This document shows positions 9,151-17,867 of a stretch of DNA of 64,000 nt, in pieces. The DNA comes from Betaproteobacteria bacterium (GTDB lineage: Bacteria; Pseudomonadota; Gammaproteobacteria; Burkholderiales; Casimicrobiaceae). Both the position numbers and the translations under genes were made by a program. The stretch lies in NCBI GenBank assembly GCA_016717855.1, contig JADKEV010000023.1, positions 30,872 through 94,871 on the forward strand, read 5' to 3'. The number at the start of each line of letters is the position of its first letter. Position 1 is the stretch's first letter. Below the pieces are notes generated by a model. That model had not been told where the DNA came from and ran no database searches. It saw only the letters and a program-made list of their open reading frames with translations.

Positions 9151-9651
9151 ATGACCATCTTCTATGCCTTCCTCGCGGGCCTGCTGTTCGGCATCGGCTT
9201 GATCGTCTCCGACATGGTCAGCCCGTCGAAGGTGCTGGCGTTCCTCGATGTGGCCGGCAAGTGGGACCCGTCGCTGGCGGTGGTCGCGGCCGCCGCCGTC
9301 GCGGTGGGCGTGATCGCGTACGCGGTGGCGCGCAAGCGCACCGACACGCTGCTGGGAACGCCGATGCGGCTGCCGCAAGCGACGGCGATCGATCCCCGGC
9401 TGGCGCTCGGTAGCCTCGTGTTCGGCATCGGCTGGGGGCTGGCCGGCTTCGGTCCGGGCCCGGCGCTGGCGGCGCTGGGCACCGGCCATGTGAAAGCGTT
9501 CCTCTTCGTCGTCGCGATGATCGCCGGTATGGGCATTTACGAATTCGCCGAGTACAAGCGCGCGCAGAAGGCCAGAAGCGCGCTTGCCAGCGAGCACCAC
9601 GCCCATGAACATCACCGCGCCGGCGGCAAGCACAAGGGCCGGCGGCACTGA
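9151..9651 (+). CDS. Second YeeE/YedE (DUF6691-type) half transporter
   Basis: 166-residue membrane protein starting MTIFYAFLAGLLFGIGLIVS with the family motif DMVSPSKVLAFLDVAGKWDPSL and a second conserved segment GIGWGLAGFGPGPALAALG. It probably pairs with the preceding half transporter to make a complete YeeE-like channel. Its TGA overlaps the next gene's ATG at 9651, which indicates translational coupling. The C-terminal tail is His/Lys-rich (EHHAHEHHRAGGKHKGRRH). Confidence 0.83.
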   Translation: MTIFYAFLAGLLFGIGLIVSDMVSPSKVLAFLDVAGKWDPSLAVVAAAAVAVGVIAYAVARKRTDTLLGTPMRLPQATAIDPRLALGSLVFGIGWGLAGFGPGPALAALGTGHVKAFLFVVAMIAGMGIYEFAEYKRAQKARSALASEHHAHEHHRAGGKHKGRRH

Positions 9652-10724
9652 TGCTGATCTTCCGTCAGCTCTTCGATACCCAATCGTCGACCTACACCTA
9701 CCTGCTGGGCGACGCGCGGAGCGGCGCGGCCATCCTGATCGACCCCGTATTCGAGCAGGCTCCACGCGACGCGGCGTTATTGCGCGAACTGGGCCTGAAG
9801 CTCGCCACGACGCTGGAAACGCATGTCCACGCCGACCACGTTACCGGCGCGTGGCTGATGAAGCACAAGACCGGCAGCGCGATCGCGCTCTCCGCGGAGA
9901 GCGGCGCGCAGGGCGCCGACCGCTATCTAGCCCACGGCGACCGGTTGCCGTTCGGCGGTCGCTCTCTCGAGGTGCGCGCGACGCCGGGACATACCCACGG
10001 TTGCGTGACCTTCGTCGCGGACGACGAGAGCATGGCGTTCACCGGCGACTGCCTGCTGATCCGCGGCTGCGGCCGCACCGACTTCCAGCAGGGCGATCCG
10101 CGCGCGATGTACCGCTCGGTGAAGAGCCAGATCCTGTCGCTGCCGCCGTCGTGCCTGCTGTATCCGGCGCACGACTATCGCGGCCTGACCGTGACCAGTG
10201 TCGCCGAGGAGCGCGCGTTCAATCCGCGGCTGGGCGGCGAGATCGGCGAGATGGATTTTGTCGGCTACATGCAGAACCTGGGACTGCCGCATCCCAAGCT
10301 GATGGACATCGCGGTGCCGGCCAACCTGCGCTGCGGGCAGCCGGAACAGGACGCGGCGATGCCCGCAGAGCCGGCATGGGCGCCGCTGACGTTCACCTTC
10401 GCCGGCATCTGGGAAATCGCGCCGGATGCGCTGGAGGAGCGCGCGGCCGGCCTGCAGATCGTCGACGTGCGCGAGCTCGGGGAATTCGACGGGCCGCTGG
10501 GGCGCATCCGCGGCGCGCGGTCGGTGCCGCTGGCCGAGCTCGCCGGCCGCAGCGGGGAACTCGCGCCGGACCGCCCCATCGTCGCCGTGTGCCGCTCCGG
10601 CGCGCGTTCGGCGCAGGCGGTGGTCATGCTGCAGAAGGCCGGCTTCAGGGACGTCGCGAACCTGGCCGGCGGCATGCTGCGCTGGCGCGCCGAAGGGCAC
10701 CGGATCGAGGGAGGGCGAGAGTAA
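9651..10724 (+). CDS. Persulfide dioxygenase-rhodanese fusion
   Basis: 357 residues. The N-terminal metallo-beta-lactamase domain (about 1-235) is of the ETHE1 type: THVHADH (His58, His60, Asp62, His63), TPGHTHG and FTGDCLLIRGCGRTDFQ. A rhodanese domain follows (about 255-350) with active-site Cys314 in VCRSGARS. ETHE1 enzymes oxidise glutathione persulfide to sulfite; the rhodanese can pass sulfane sulfur between glutathione persulfide and thiosulfate. Together with the YeeE pair this makes a sulfide/thiosulfate detoxification module. Confidence 0.9.
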   Translation: MLIFRQLFDTQSSTYTYLLGDARSGAAILIDPVFEQAPRDAALLRELGLKLATTLETHVHADHVTGAWLMKHKTGSAIALSAESGAQGADRYLAHGDRLPFGGRSLEVRATPGHTHGCVTFVADDESMAFTGDCLLIRGCGRTDFQQGDPRAMYRSVKSQILSLPPSCLLYPAHDYRGLTVTSVAEERAFNPRLGGEIGEMDFVGYMQNLGLPHPKLMDIAVPANLRCGQPEQDAAMPAEPAWAPLTFTFAGIWEIAPDALEERAAGLQIVDVRELGEFDGPLGRIRGARSVPLAELAGRSGELAPDRPIVAVCRSGARSAQAVVMLQKAGFRDVANLAGGMLRWRAEGHRIEGGRE

Positions 10725-10731
10725 GGCCCGC

Positions 10732-12723
10732 TCAGGGTTTCAGGCTCTCGATCTGCGCGGCGATGGCGGGCGCGTTGTCGCGAGTGGCGCCGGGTCCGAT
10801 GGCGTTGGCGATCAGGCTGTCGCCGGTCAGATTGAACAGGTAGCGCAGGATCAGCAGGCCGTCGGTCAGGGCATCGGCCTGGCCGTTGCCGTCGATGTCG
10901 AGGAAGGGCTTGATGTCGAGGAGGTAGTCGGCGATCGCGGTATCGGTGTTCCGCGGCGCGCCCGGCGTCACGGCATTGTCGATCAGTCCCGGACCCGACA
11001 GGCCGAACAGGTAACGCAGGGCCAGCAGCCCGTCGGTCAGCGCGTCATAGTTGCCTTCGCCATCGATGTCGAGCACCTGCGCTCCGACCGGCACCGCGGC
11101 GAACGTGGCGGTAACTGTGGTCGGGGCGGTGACCGTGAACACGCAGTCGCCCGTCCCCGTGCATGGACCCAGCCAGCCGGTGAACTGGTGGCCCGCGGTC
11201 GGTGTCGCCGTGAGTGTGAGCGATGTGCCCGTCATGTACATGTCGCTGCACGTGGGACCACACGAGATGAGGCCGGAGTTGCCTTGGACCGTCCCGCTCC
11301 CGCTGCCCGCCTTCGCAGCGGTCACGGCGACGGGTCCCTGCACCGTCAGCGTCACGTCGTTGCCGCTGCCGCCGACGTAGCTGATGATCATGTCGACCGC
11401 GCCGACGGTGAGCGTCGCGCCTTCGGCGAGCCCATTGAACGTGCCGGCGAGCGCGCCGGCGGAGTTCTTTTCCAGGATCGTGAACACGGTGCCGGGCACC
11501 GGACTGCCGTTCACGGTGAGGTTCAGCGCCGTACCGTTCAGCGCAACCGCGCCGTTGATCGTCAGCTTCTGCCCGGTCGTGATGTTGAGCGCGGAACCCG
11601 TACTGCCGGCAAACGACGCCGCCGTTCCGCTGAAGGCGCCCATGTCCAGTATGCCGCCGGTGCTGCCGCCCAGAGTCAGCGCTGAATTGGGCGACAACGC
11701 GTCGTTCGCCAGCAGCCGCAGCATGCCGCCGGCGCCAAGGGTAAAACTGCTGGGGCCCGAGTAGGTGTTGCCGGCATTCGAGAGCGCGATCTTCCCGTCC
11801 ACGCCATTGCAGCACTGCAACCCGCCGGTCCCGCTGACCGGGCCGCTGAACGTGACCTGCCGTCCGAAGATATTGAAATTGGAGGCCTGCGGGCTGCTGC
11901 CATTCAGGACCACCGGCCCGCCCCAGATTCGATTGGCGTTCGCCTGCATCATCCCGTTGCCACTCGTTCCGCTGCCCTGCTCCAGGGTCAGGTGTTCGTT
12001 CGCGATATCGGCGCCCAGGACCAGCGTGCCGCTGCCGAACACCCTGGTCCCGTCAGCGGCCGAGCCGCCGGCGCCGAGCGCGTTCGGATGATTCACCTGC
12101 AGGTATCCGCTGTTGACGACAACCGGCCCGGTGAACGTGTTGTTGCCGGCAAGCCTGAGGCCGACGTCACCGCCGACGCCGTCGACCGACAACCCGCCGC
12201 TGCCGGAAATCACGCCATTGACAAACGTATAGGGAACCGTGGAGTCCCAGACAAAGCTGAGCACGCTGCCGTTCAGATCGATCGGGCCGTTCAGATTGAA
12301 CGCGCCGTCGGCGCCGGTGGACGTATCGACTACGGCTACCGCCGCGCCGAACTTCAACGGATTGGTCAACGCCAGCGTGTTCTGGCTCACGCCGGTCGCC
12401 TTGCTGGTGATCGCGGCGGCGCCAGCGATCGTCAGGTTGCCGGTTCCCGTCAGCGTGTAACCGCCGCCGGCTCCGGAAAACGTCAGCGCGTTGACCGACA
12501 GATTGCTGATGTCCTGGACCATCGCCTTGTTGAGCGCAACCTCCGGAAACTCCAGGTCGTCGCCGGCGGCGGGTCCACCTGCACAGCTCCAGTTGGTGCT
12601 CTCGCTCCAGTTGCCGCTGGTGGCGCCGGTCCAGACACAAGGGAGGGCGACAGCGATGCCCGATGCGCCGATGCCGGCTGCAAGCAACGCGAGGGTGCTG
12701 GCGAAAGGGAGGAATTTGTGCAC
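10732..12723 (-). CDS. Secreted autotransporter-type strand-repeat protein with dockerin-like repeats
   Basis: 663 residues from GTG at 12723, chosen because VHKFLPFASTLALLAAGIGA is a clear signal peptide. The frame runs open to 13401 but that part crosses the poly-G tract and the next gene. The mature part has autotransporter-associated strand repeats (TWxG/NTFTGP/NTYSGP motifs, about 35-440), then a divergent InlB-type B-repeat (GHQFTGWLGPCTGTGDCVF). Two C-terminal units of the form DIDGxGxxDALTDGLLxLRY look like type I dockerin or EF-hand calcium loops. There is no translocator barrel, so this is a secreted or surface protein of unknown function. Confidence 0.7.
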   Translation of the reverse strand: MHKFLPFASTLALLAAGIGASGIAVALPCVWTGATSGNWSESTNWSCAGGPAAGDDLEFPEVALNKAMVQDISNLSVNALTFSGAGGGYTLTGTGNLTIAGAAAITSKATGVSQNTLALTNPLKFGAAVAVVDTSTGADGAFNLNGPIDLNGSVLSFVWDSTVPYTFVNGVISGSGGLSVDGVGGDVGLRLAGNNTFTGPVVVNSGYLQVNHPNALGAGGSAADGTRVFGSGTLVLGADIANEHLTLEQGSGTSGNGMMQANANRIWGGPVVLNGSSPQASNFNIFGRQVTFSGPVSGTGGLQCCNGVDGKIALSNAGNTYSGPSSFTLGAGGMLRLLANDALSPNSALTLGGSTGGILDMGAFSGTAASFAGSTGSALNITTGQKLTINGAVALNGTALNLTVNGSPVPGTVFTILEKNSAGALAGTFNGLAEGATLTVGAVDMIISYVGGSGNDVTLTVQGPVAVTAAKAGSGSGTVQGNSGLISCGPTCSDMYMTGTSLTLTATPTAGHQFTGWLGPCTGTGDCVFTVTAPTTVTATFAAVPVGAQVLDIDGEGNYDALTDGLLALRYLFGLSGPGLIDNAVTPGAPRNTDTAIADYLLDIKPFLDIDGNGQADALTDGLLILRYLFNLTGDSLIANAIGPGATRDNAPAIAAQIESLKP

Positions 12724-12846
12724 GCTTGCAGTTCCCGTGTCGGGCAGGGTTTCAAGTCTAGCATCGGACCATGCTATAGCCAATCCCGGACGCCGGCCGG
12801 GGAGGGGGGAGCCGGGAGAGGGCGCGGCGCGGACAAAAAGGAGAGA

Positions 12847-12896
12847 GGGGGGGGGGGGGGGGAGCGGGGGGGGGGCGGGGGGAGGGGGGGGGGGGG
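12847..12896 (+). repeat. Poly-G low-complexity tract
   Basis: Runs of 16, 10, 6 and 13 G are separated by single A or C interruptions, inside a wider purine-rich/GC-only stretch (about 12790-12930). It lies in the 372-bp gap between the divergent strand-repeat and 11-mer-repeat genes. Nothing else in that gap is recognisable apart from weak ribosome sites. It could fold as a G-quadruplex, or it could be an artefact of dark-cycle (two-colour) sequencing. Confidence 0.85.
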
Positions 12897-13095
12897 CGGC
12901 GCGGCGCCGCGGCCCGCCCGGGCCCGGGCGGCCGTAACCAGGGCCGCGCCCGACAAACCGAACATAGCGCAGCCGGCGGGTCACTTGTGCAGCTGACTCC
13001 TGGATGGCAAACTGCGGCAACCGCCCTGACATGCGGCGGGAAGAAGGCAGGGGCGGCTGTGCCTGGCGAGTGGAGACGAACGAAGGATGATCAGG

Positions 13096-13545
13096 ATGAA
13101 GAACGATGCAGGAATGCGGGCGATCCCCGCATGGGCGCGCCGGACCGCTGTCGCCGCGTTGCTGGCGACGACTATTGTCCTGCCGGTGCATGCCGAGGAC
13201 ACAGGCATCAAGGATGACGTCAAGCGCGCGGGCCAGGCGGTCGGCAGCACGGCCCGCGAAGCCGGCCAGAAAGCGAAAAGCATCGGCTCCGAAATCGGCC
13301 AGGGTGCAAAGAAGGCCGGGACTGAGATTGGTCAGGGAGCGAAGAAGGTCGGCTCTGAGATCGCGCAGGGCGCAAAAAACGCCGGGACCGAAATCGCGCA
13401 AGGCGCAAAAAAGGTCGGCTCAGAAATCGGCGCCGGCGCGAAGACCACCGGGCGCGCCGTCGCCAACGCCGCCCGGCAAAGCGGCGAAGCCGTCCGCGAC
13501 GCGCCGAAGAACATCAAGGAATCGATGACGGGAGAAAAGCCGTAG
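13096..13545 (+). CDS. Small exported protein with 11-residue LEA-like repeats
   Basis: 149 residues. The start at 13096 is preferred over ATG 13087 because GAAGGA lies 8 bp before it. A signal peptide ends near LPVHAED. Residues 64-118 are five tandem 11-mers of the pattern G(S/T)EI(G/A)(Q/A)GAK(K/N/T)x, flanked by related amphipathic helix sequence (VKRAGQAVGSTAREAGQKAK and ARQSGEAVRDAPKNIKE). This resembles group 3 LEA or apolipoprotein-like helices that bind membranes or protect proteins in dry or cold stress. The stop codon TAG lies inside the 13542 repeat. Function is inferred from composition only. Confidence 0.65.
   Translation: MKNDAGMRAIPAWARRTAVAALLATTIVLPVHAEDTGIKDDVKRAGQAVGSTAREAGQKAKSIGSEIGQGAKKAGTEIGQGAKKVGSEIAQGAKNAGTEIAQGAKKVGSEIGAGAKTTGRAVANAARQSGEAVRDAPKNIKESMTGEKP
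13285..13449 (+). repeat. Five tandem 33-bp units encoding 11-residue repeats
   Basis: Five in-frame 33-bp units encode GSEIGQGAKKA, GTEIGQGAKKV, GSEIAQGAKNA, GTEIAQGAKKV and GSEIGAGAKTT. The alternation of S/T and of A/V at the ends suggests growth by duplication of a 22-residue pair. Confidence 0.85.
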
Positions 13546-13571
13546 GATGGGTGGAGCAAAGCGATACCCAT
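13542..13571 (+). repeat. GTAGGATGGGTGGAGC repeat
   Basis: GTAGGATGGGTGGAGCAAAG is followed by CGATACCCATC, with a degraded second unit at 13576-13596. It lies between the 3' ends of the convergent 11-mer-repeat gene and tctA, and it supplies the upstream gene's TAG stop. The 13597-13671 remainder holds nothing recognisable. Confidence 0.75.
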
Positions 13572-13671
13572 CATTGATGGGTCGAGCCCAGCGACCACCA
13601 CCCCGTACTTCGAAATGCCACCCCCACCCCGCAGGCGGGGCGAGGAAGCGCCCGGGAAAGTTCGCCGGCAG

Positions 13672-15177
13672 CTACTGCCCAGCCGGCGCGCCGCGCCCCA
13701 TCCGGTTCCACAACCTCTTCGCCAGCGGCCAGAACCATATTGCAAACGTGATCGCCGCCAGCGTGGCCGCAATCGGCCGGCTGAAGAAAGTGGCCAGGCT
13801 GCCATCGGACTTGATCATCGACGTGACGAGATTCTCTTCCAGCATGCCGCCCAGCACCACGCCGAGGATCGCCGGCGCGATCGGGAAACTTGTTCTCTTC
13901 CAGCAGGTAGGCGATGACCCCGGCGATCAGCATGATCGCGATGTCGAATCCGGTGTTGTTGATCGCGAACGAGCCGACGACGCAGAACAGCAGGATCACC
14001 GGCATCAGCACGTGGCGCGGCACTTTCAGGATGCGCTTGGCAACCTTGATGCACAGGAAGCCCAGCGGGATCATGATCAGGTTGGCGATGATGAACAGCA
14101 GGAAAACCGCGTAGATGTTCTGCGGGTTCTGGTGAACAGCGACGGCCCGGGATTCATGTTCTTCATGTACAGCACGCCGATCACGATCGCGGTGATCGAG
14201 TCGCCGGGAATGCCGAACACCAGCGCCGGAATCCACGCGCCGGCCAGCGCGCTGTTGTTGGCCGACCCGCTCTCGACGATGCCCTCGACGTGGCCGGTGC
14301 CGAACTTTTCCGGCTCCTTCGAGAACTTCTTGCTGATCCCGTACGACATCCACGCGGCGATGTCGGCGCCCGCGCCGGGCAGCGCGCCGACCAGCGTGCC
14401 CAGCACGCTCCCGCGCAGGATCTGCTGCGGGTACTTCACCGCGAGACCCCACATGCCCTTGAAGACGTTGCCGATCGGCCGCTCGACGATCTCGAGCTCG
14501 GGCTCCATGTTGACGACGAAGCGGATGATCTCCGACACGGCGAACATGCCTATCATCAGCGGGATCAGGCCGATGCCGCCCATCATCTCGACGTTGCCGA
14601 AGGTGAAGCGGGGAAACGCCGCCGGGTTGCCCAGGCCGACGCAGGCGATGAGCAGGCCGGCGAACAGCGACGCCATCCCCTTGAGCGGTCGCTCGCTCGA
14701 AATGAACACCGCGCAGGTCAGCCCCATCAGGACCAGCCAGAAGTACTCGAACGAGCTGAAGTTCAGCGCGAACTCGGCCAGCGTCGGCGCGGCCACCATC
14801 AGCACCGCGGTGCCGAACAGCCCGCCGACGGCGGAAAAGACCAGCCCCGCGCCCAGCGCCACTTCGGCCTGGCCCTTGCGCGTCATCGCGTAAGCCTCGT
14901 CGGTGTAGGCGGCAGACGCGGGCGTCCCGGGCATGCGCAGCAGGCAGCCGGGAATGTCGCCGGAGAAAATCGCCATCGCCGTCGCGCTGACGATGGCGGC
15001 GATGGCCGGAATCGGCGCCATGAAGAAAGTCACCGGCACCAGCAGCGCGGTGGCCATGGTCGCGGTCAGTCCCGGCACCGCGCCGACGAACAGCCCGTAC
15101 AGCGACGCTCCCAGGATCACCAGGATGTTGTAGGGCTCGAACACCATCGAGAAGGCCTGCGCCCAGGCTGCGCTCAT
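13672..15177 (-). pseudogene. tctA: TctA-type tripartite tricarboxylate transporter large subunit (two frameshifts)
   Basis: Pieced together, the three frame segments give the usual length of about 500 residues with a normal TctA sequence: VGAVPGLTATMATALLVPVTF, PGTPASAAYTDEAYA, and the final LEENLVTSMIKSDGSLATFF. As read, the frame from 15177 stops at 14077 because one C seems missing near 14131 (ACCAGAACC where ACCCAGAACC is expected). One extra T/A near 13886-13888 then restores the original frame. The shifts compensate over about 80 codons and both are in short homopolymers, so sequencing error is as likely as real inactivation. If intact, this is the 12-helix channel subunit of a proton-coupled carboxylate importer. 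Confidence 0.82.
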
Positions 15178-15208
15178 CGCGGTTCTTTCTCTTGGGTCGC
15201 CGTGGCGG

Positions 15209-15700
15209 CTACCAGGCCCAGGGCGTGAGCACGCCCCATGGCAGGGGCACCCTCAGCAACTTGTAGAACATGTAGTGAATGACCAGCGTCATGACCAGCG
15301 CGATAACGATCGCGCGCGGCAGGCGCACCCGCAGCACCCACATGAAGGCGAGCAGGTAGATGAAGCCGGTGATGATGAAGCCCAGCTTGCCCGCGGCCAG
15401 CAGATAGAACACGTTGATCGCGACCAGCACCAGGAAGGCCGCGAGATGCCGGCCCGACTTGAGCCATGGCGGCAGCCACAGCCACTGCCACTGGGTGCCA
15501 TCCTTCCGCGCCAGCCGCGCGCGGGCGCCGTTCGCGATGAGCAGCAGCCCGCACACGCCGAGCCCGACAGCGATCGTGCCGGGGAACAACCCCGGGCCGA
15601 CTTTCTGACCCGGGATCGGCGGGAAGCCCTGGACGTGGACCAGGATCGTGCCGGCCAGCAGGACGAGCAATCCCCCCCACACCGCATCGTTGAACTTCAC
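15209..15700 (-). CDS. tctB: TctB, small membrane subunit of TTT transporter
   Basis: 163 residues with four predicted membrane helices and the TctB pattern KVGPGLFPGTIAVGLGVCGL after the first helix. It lies between tctC (7 bp upstream) and tctA (31 bp downstream), the standard C-B-A order. TctB is poorly conserved but is needed with TctA for transport. Confidence 0.85.
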   Translation of the reverse strand: MKFNDAVWGGLLVLLAGTILVHVQGFPPIPGQKVGPGLFPGTIAVGLGVCGLLLIANGARARLARKDGTQWQWLWLPPWLKSGRHLAAFLVLVAINVFYLLAAGKLGFIITGFIYLLAFMWVLRVRLPRAIVIALVMTLVIHYMFYKLLRVPLPWGVLTPWAW

Positions 15701-15707
15701 GACGCGG

Positions 15708-16679
15708 TTACTTGACGATGCCGACCGCCTTCATCGTCGCGCCCAGATCGGTGTCCGACTTGGCCATGTACTTCGCGAAGTCTTCCGGACCGGCGTAGAT
15801 CACGCCAAAGCCGCGCGAACTCATGAAATCGTTGTAGTCCTTGCTCGCGGCGATCTTCTTGACGACCGCGACCAGCTTGTCGCGCGCCTCGGCCGGAATA
15901 CCCTTCGGGGCGGCGATGCCGCGCCACGCCGCCAGCGCCCAGTCGCTGCCGGTGGCAGCCTTGAGCGTGGGCACGTTCGGATACAGCGCCGCGGGCTTGG
16001 GATCCATCACCGCCAGGCTGCGCACCTTGCCGGAGTCGATCAGCGAGCGCGCCTCGGGCAGCGAGCAGGGCACGATGTCCACGCCGCCGGCGACCAGGTC
16101 CTGCAACCCGGGAGCAGCGCCGTTGGAGGGCACCCAGGGCGCCGCCGCCGGATCGACCTTCAGGTCGCGCAGCATGCCCGCGATCGCCAGGTGCCAGATG
16201 CCGCCCTGGCCGGTGCCCGACGCTTTGAGCTTGCCGGGGTTGGCCTTGATCGCATCGACCAGGTCCTTGACCGTCTTGTACGGCGAATCGGAGCGCACCT
16301 GCAGGCCGGCGGGATCGGCATTGACCAGCCCGATCGGCGTGTACGACGCACCCTTGAGCTCGGTCAGCCCCTGCCAGTGCATCATCCCGATTTCGACGGT
16401 GATCAGGCCGATGGTGTAGCCGTCGGGCGCCCCGGTGGCGATCGCCGAATGGCCGACGACGCCGCTGCCGCCGGTGCGGTTGACGACGTTGACCGGCTGG
16501 CCCAGTTCCTTTTCCATCAGCGAGCCGATGATGCGCGCCGTCGCGTCCGTCCCGCCGCCCGCGCCCCAGGGCACGACCAGCGTGATCGGGCGCTCCGGAT
16601 ACGCGGCCTGCGCCGTCCCGAACGCAAATGCCGCCAGAGCGGCGGCGAGAATTCCGAGCAATTTTCTGCGAGCAACCAT
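15708..16679 (-). CDS. tctC: Bug/TctC-family periplasmic solute-binding protein
   Basis: 323 residues from ATG at 16679, preceded by AGGAGGAAG. A signal peptide (RRKLLGILAAALAAFAFGTAQA) is followed by YPERPITLVVPWGAGGGTDATARI, the carboxylate-binding loop region of Bug proteins. GAPDGYTIG and the SWALAAWRGIAAPKG-like C-terminal part are also typical. It captures a carboxylic acid in the periplasm for TctAB. Ligand not predictable. Confidence 0.9.
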   Translation of the reverse strand: MVARRKLLGILAAALAAFAFGTAQAAYPERPITLVVPWGAGGGTDATARIIGSLMEKELGQPVNVVNRTGGSGVVGHSAIATGAPDGYTIGLITVEIGMMHWQGLTELKGASYTPIGLVNADPAGLQVRSDSPYKTVKDLVDAIKANPGKLKASGTGQGGIWHLAIAGMLRDLKVDPAAAPWVPSNGAAPGLQDLVAGGVDIVPCSLPEARSLIDSGKVRSLAVMDPKPAALYPNVPTLKAATGSDWALAAWRGIAAPKGIPAEARDKLVAVVKKIAASKDYNDFMSSRGFGVIYAGPEDFAKYMAKSDTDLGATMKAVGIVK

Positions 16680-16883
16680 GGGTACTTCCTCCTGTCGATG
16701 GGTGTGGATCAATCCGGCAAGCACGTGCGCGATCTATGCGCGCTACGGCAACGACACGCCCCGCGGATCAACCGGGGCTAGCAGCGCGCAGTCTACCATC
16801 GACCACCCCGACAATCGGGGACAGACAACGGATTCCCGGCACGACACGAGGGCACTTTGGAGTCAGATACCTCCTGTCAATGC

Positions 16884-16924
16884 GGTCTGAACCCATTCGT
16901 CCTGGAAACCGTGGCCTGTCCCAA
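16884..16924 (-). repeat. Diverged copy of an ACCGTGGYCTGTCCC repeat
   Basis: GTCTGAACCCATTC ... AAACCGTGGCCTGTCCC abuts the stop codon of the hydrolase gene. A second copy lies at 24142-24190. A partial piece, GGGGACAGACAACGG, occurs near 16812. This resembles the GGGGACAGACC-type intergenic repeats seen in many proteobacteria, sometimes linked to REP-type transposases; none is present here. Confidence 0.5.
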
Positions 16925-16925
16925 T

Positions 16926-17789
16926 CTACGGGACGAAGGCTTCGATCAGCGCCGCGACCTGCTCGGGCTGGTCGTGATGGACCATGTGGCTGGCGTCCTC
17001 GATGGTCTCCAGGCGCAGGTCGCGGAACGCACCCATGCGCCGGTGCCAGTCCTCGTCGTTGGCCGTCGCCCACGCCTTGATGTGCGAACCGGTTGCCAGC
17101 ACCCACAGCACCGGCGCGGTGACTTCGCGCCAGATGTGCAGCCACTCCTCGCCATGAGAGACGGTCGGGAACGGCAGCTTGTGCCTGGGGTCGGCCTGCA
17201 GGCGCGCGCTGCCGTCGGGCTGCAGCGCGGCCCAGTGCCCGGCCAGGAACTCCGCGCGGTCGCGGCGCAGGTGGGGATTGGTCTTCTGCAGGCGGTCGGC
17301 GGCCTCGGCCAGGCTGGCGTACGGGCGCCAGCCCGGCGGATCGGCCACCGCATCGAGCCACTTGCGCAACTTGCCCGGTGCGTCCGCCGTCACGCCGGAG
17401 GGAATGCCGAAGCCTTCGAGCGACACCAGCGTCTTGACCCGGTGCGGCCGAACGCCGGCGTAGATGGAGGCCACGTTGCCGCCCAGGCTGTGCCCGACGA
17501 GGTGCACCGCCGCGTCGGGCGCGAGCGCGGCCAGCAGCGCATCGAGATCGGCGACGTAATCCTGGAACCAGTAGCCGTCCTGCGGCCACTCGGTCAGCCC
17601 GTAGCCGCGCCAGTCGGGCGCGAGCACGTGCCAGTCGCGCTCCAGTGCGTCGACCAGGAACTGGAACGATGCGGACACATCCATCCAGCCATGGAGCATG
17701 AACAGCTTCGGCGCCGCGGGATCGCCCCAGGCGCGCACGTGGTAGCGCAGGCCGCGGATGGTGAGGTAGTGCGATTGCGACGGGCGCAT
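16926..17789 (-). CDS. Alpha/beta-fold hydrolase
   Basis: 287 residues. The oxyanion-region motif is LHGWMD, the nucleophile elbow is GHSLGG with its serine, and a likely catalytic histidine is in DASHMVHHDQPEQ near the C-terminus. The lid region lies between about 140 and 200. This matches epoxide-hydrolase or carboxylesterase-like members. The start at 17789 avoids overlap with dnaE regulatory sequence; a start at 17831 is also open. Divergent from dnaE. No specific substrate can be given. Confidence 0.8.
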   Translation of the reverse strand: MRPSQSHYLTIRGLRYHVRAWGDPAAPKLFMLHGWMDVSASFQFLVDALERDWHVLAPDWRGYGLTEWPQDGYWFQDYVADLDALLAALAPDAAVHLVGHSLGGNVASIYAGVRPHRVKTLVSLEGFGIPSGVTADAPGKLRKWLDAVADPPGWRPYASLAEAADRLQKTNPHLRRDRAEFLAGHWAALQPDGSARLQADPRHKLPFPTVSHGEEWLHIWREVTAPVLWVLATGSHIKAWATANDEDWHRRMGAFRDLRLETIEDASHMVHHDQPEQVAALIEAFVP

Positions 17790-17867
17790 GCGTGATCGGA
17801 CCGTGAAATGTCGAGTCACGAATTTTCGCACAGTCTATCTGCGGTCCCGGTAGGCTAAAATCGGAAC

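Noticed and set aside
12724..13401. N-terminal extension of the strand-repeat protein frame
   Set aside because: It would cross the poly-G tract and the 11-mer-repeat gene and would place the signal peptide in the interior; GTG at 12723 is more sensible.
13285..13449. CRISPR-like array in the 33-bp tandem repeats
   Set aside because: Units are directly adjacent without spacers and encode in-frame protein repeats.
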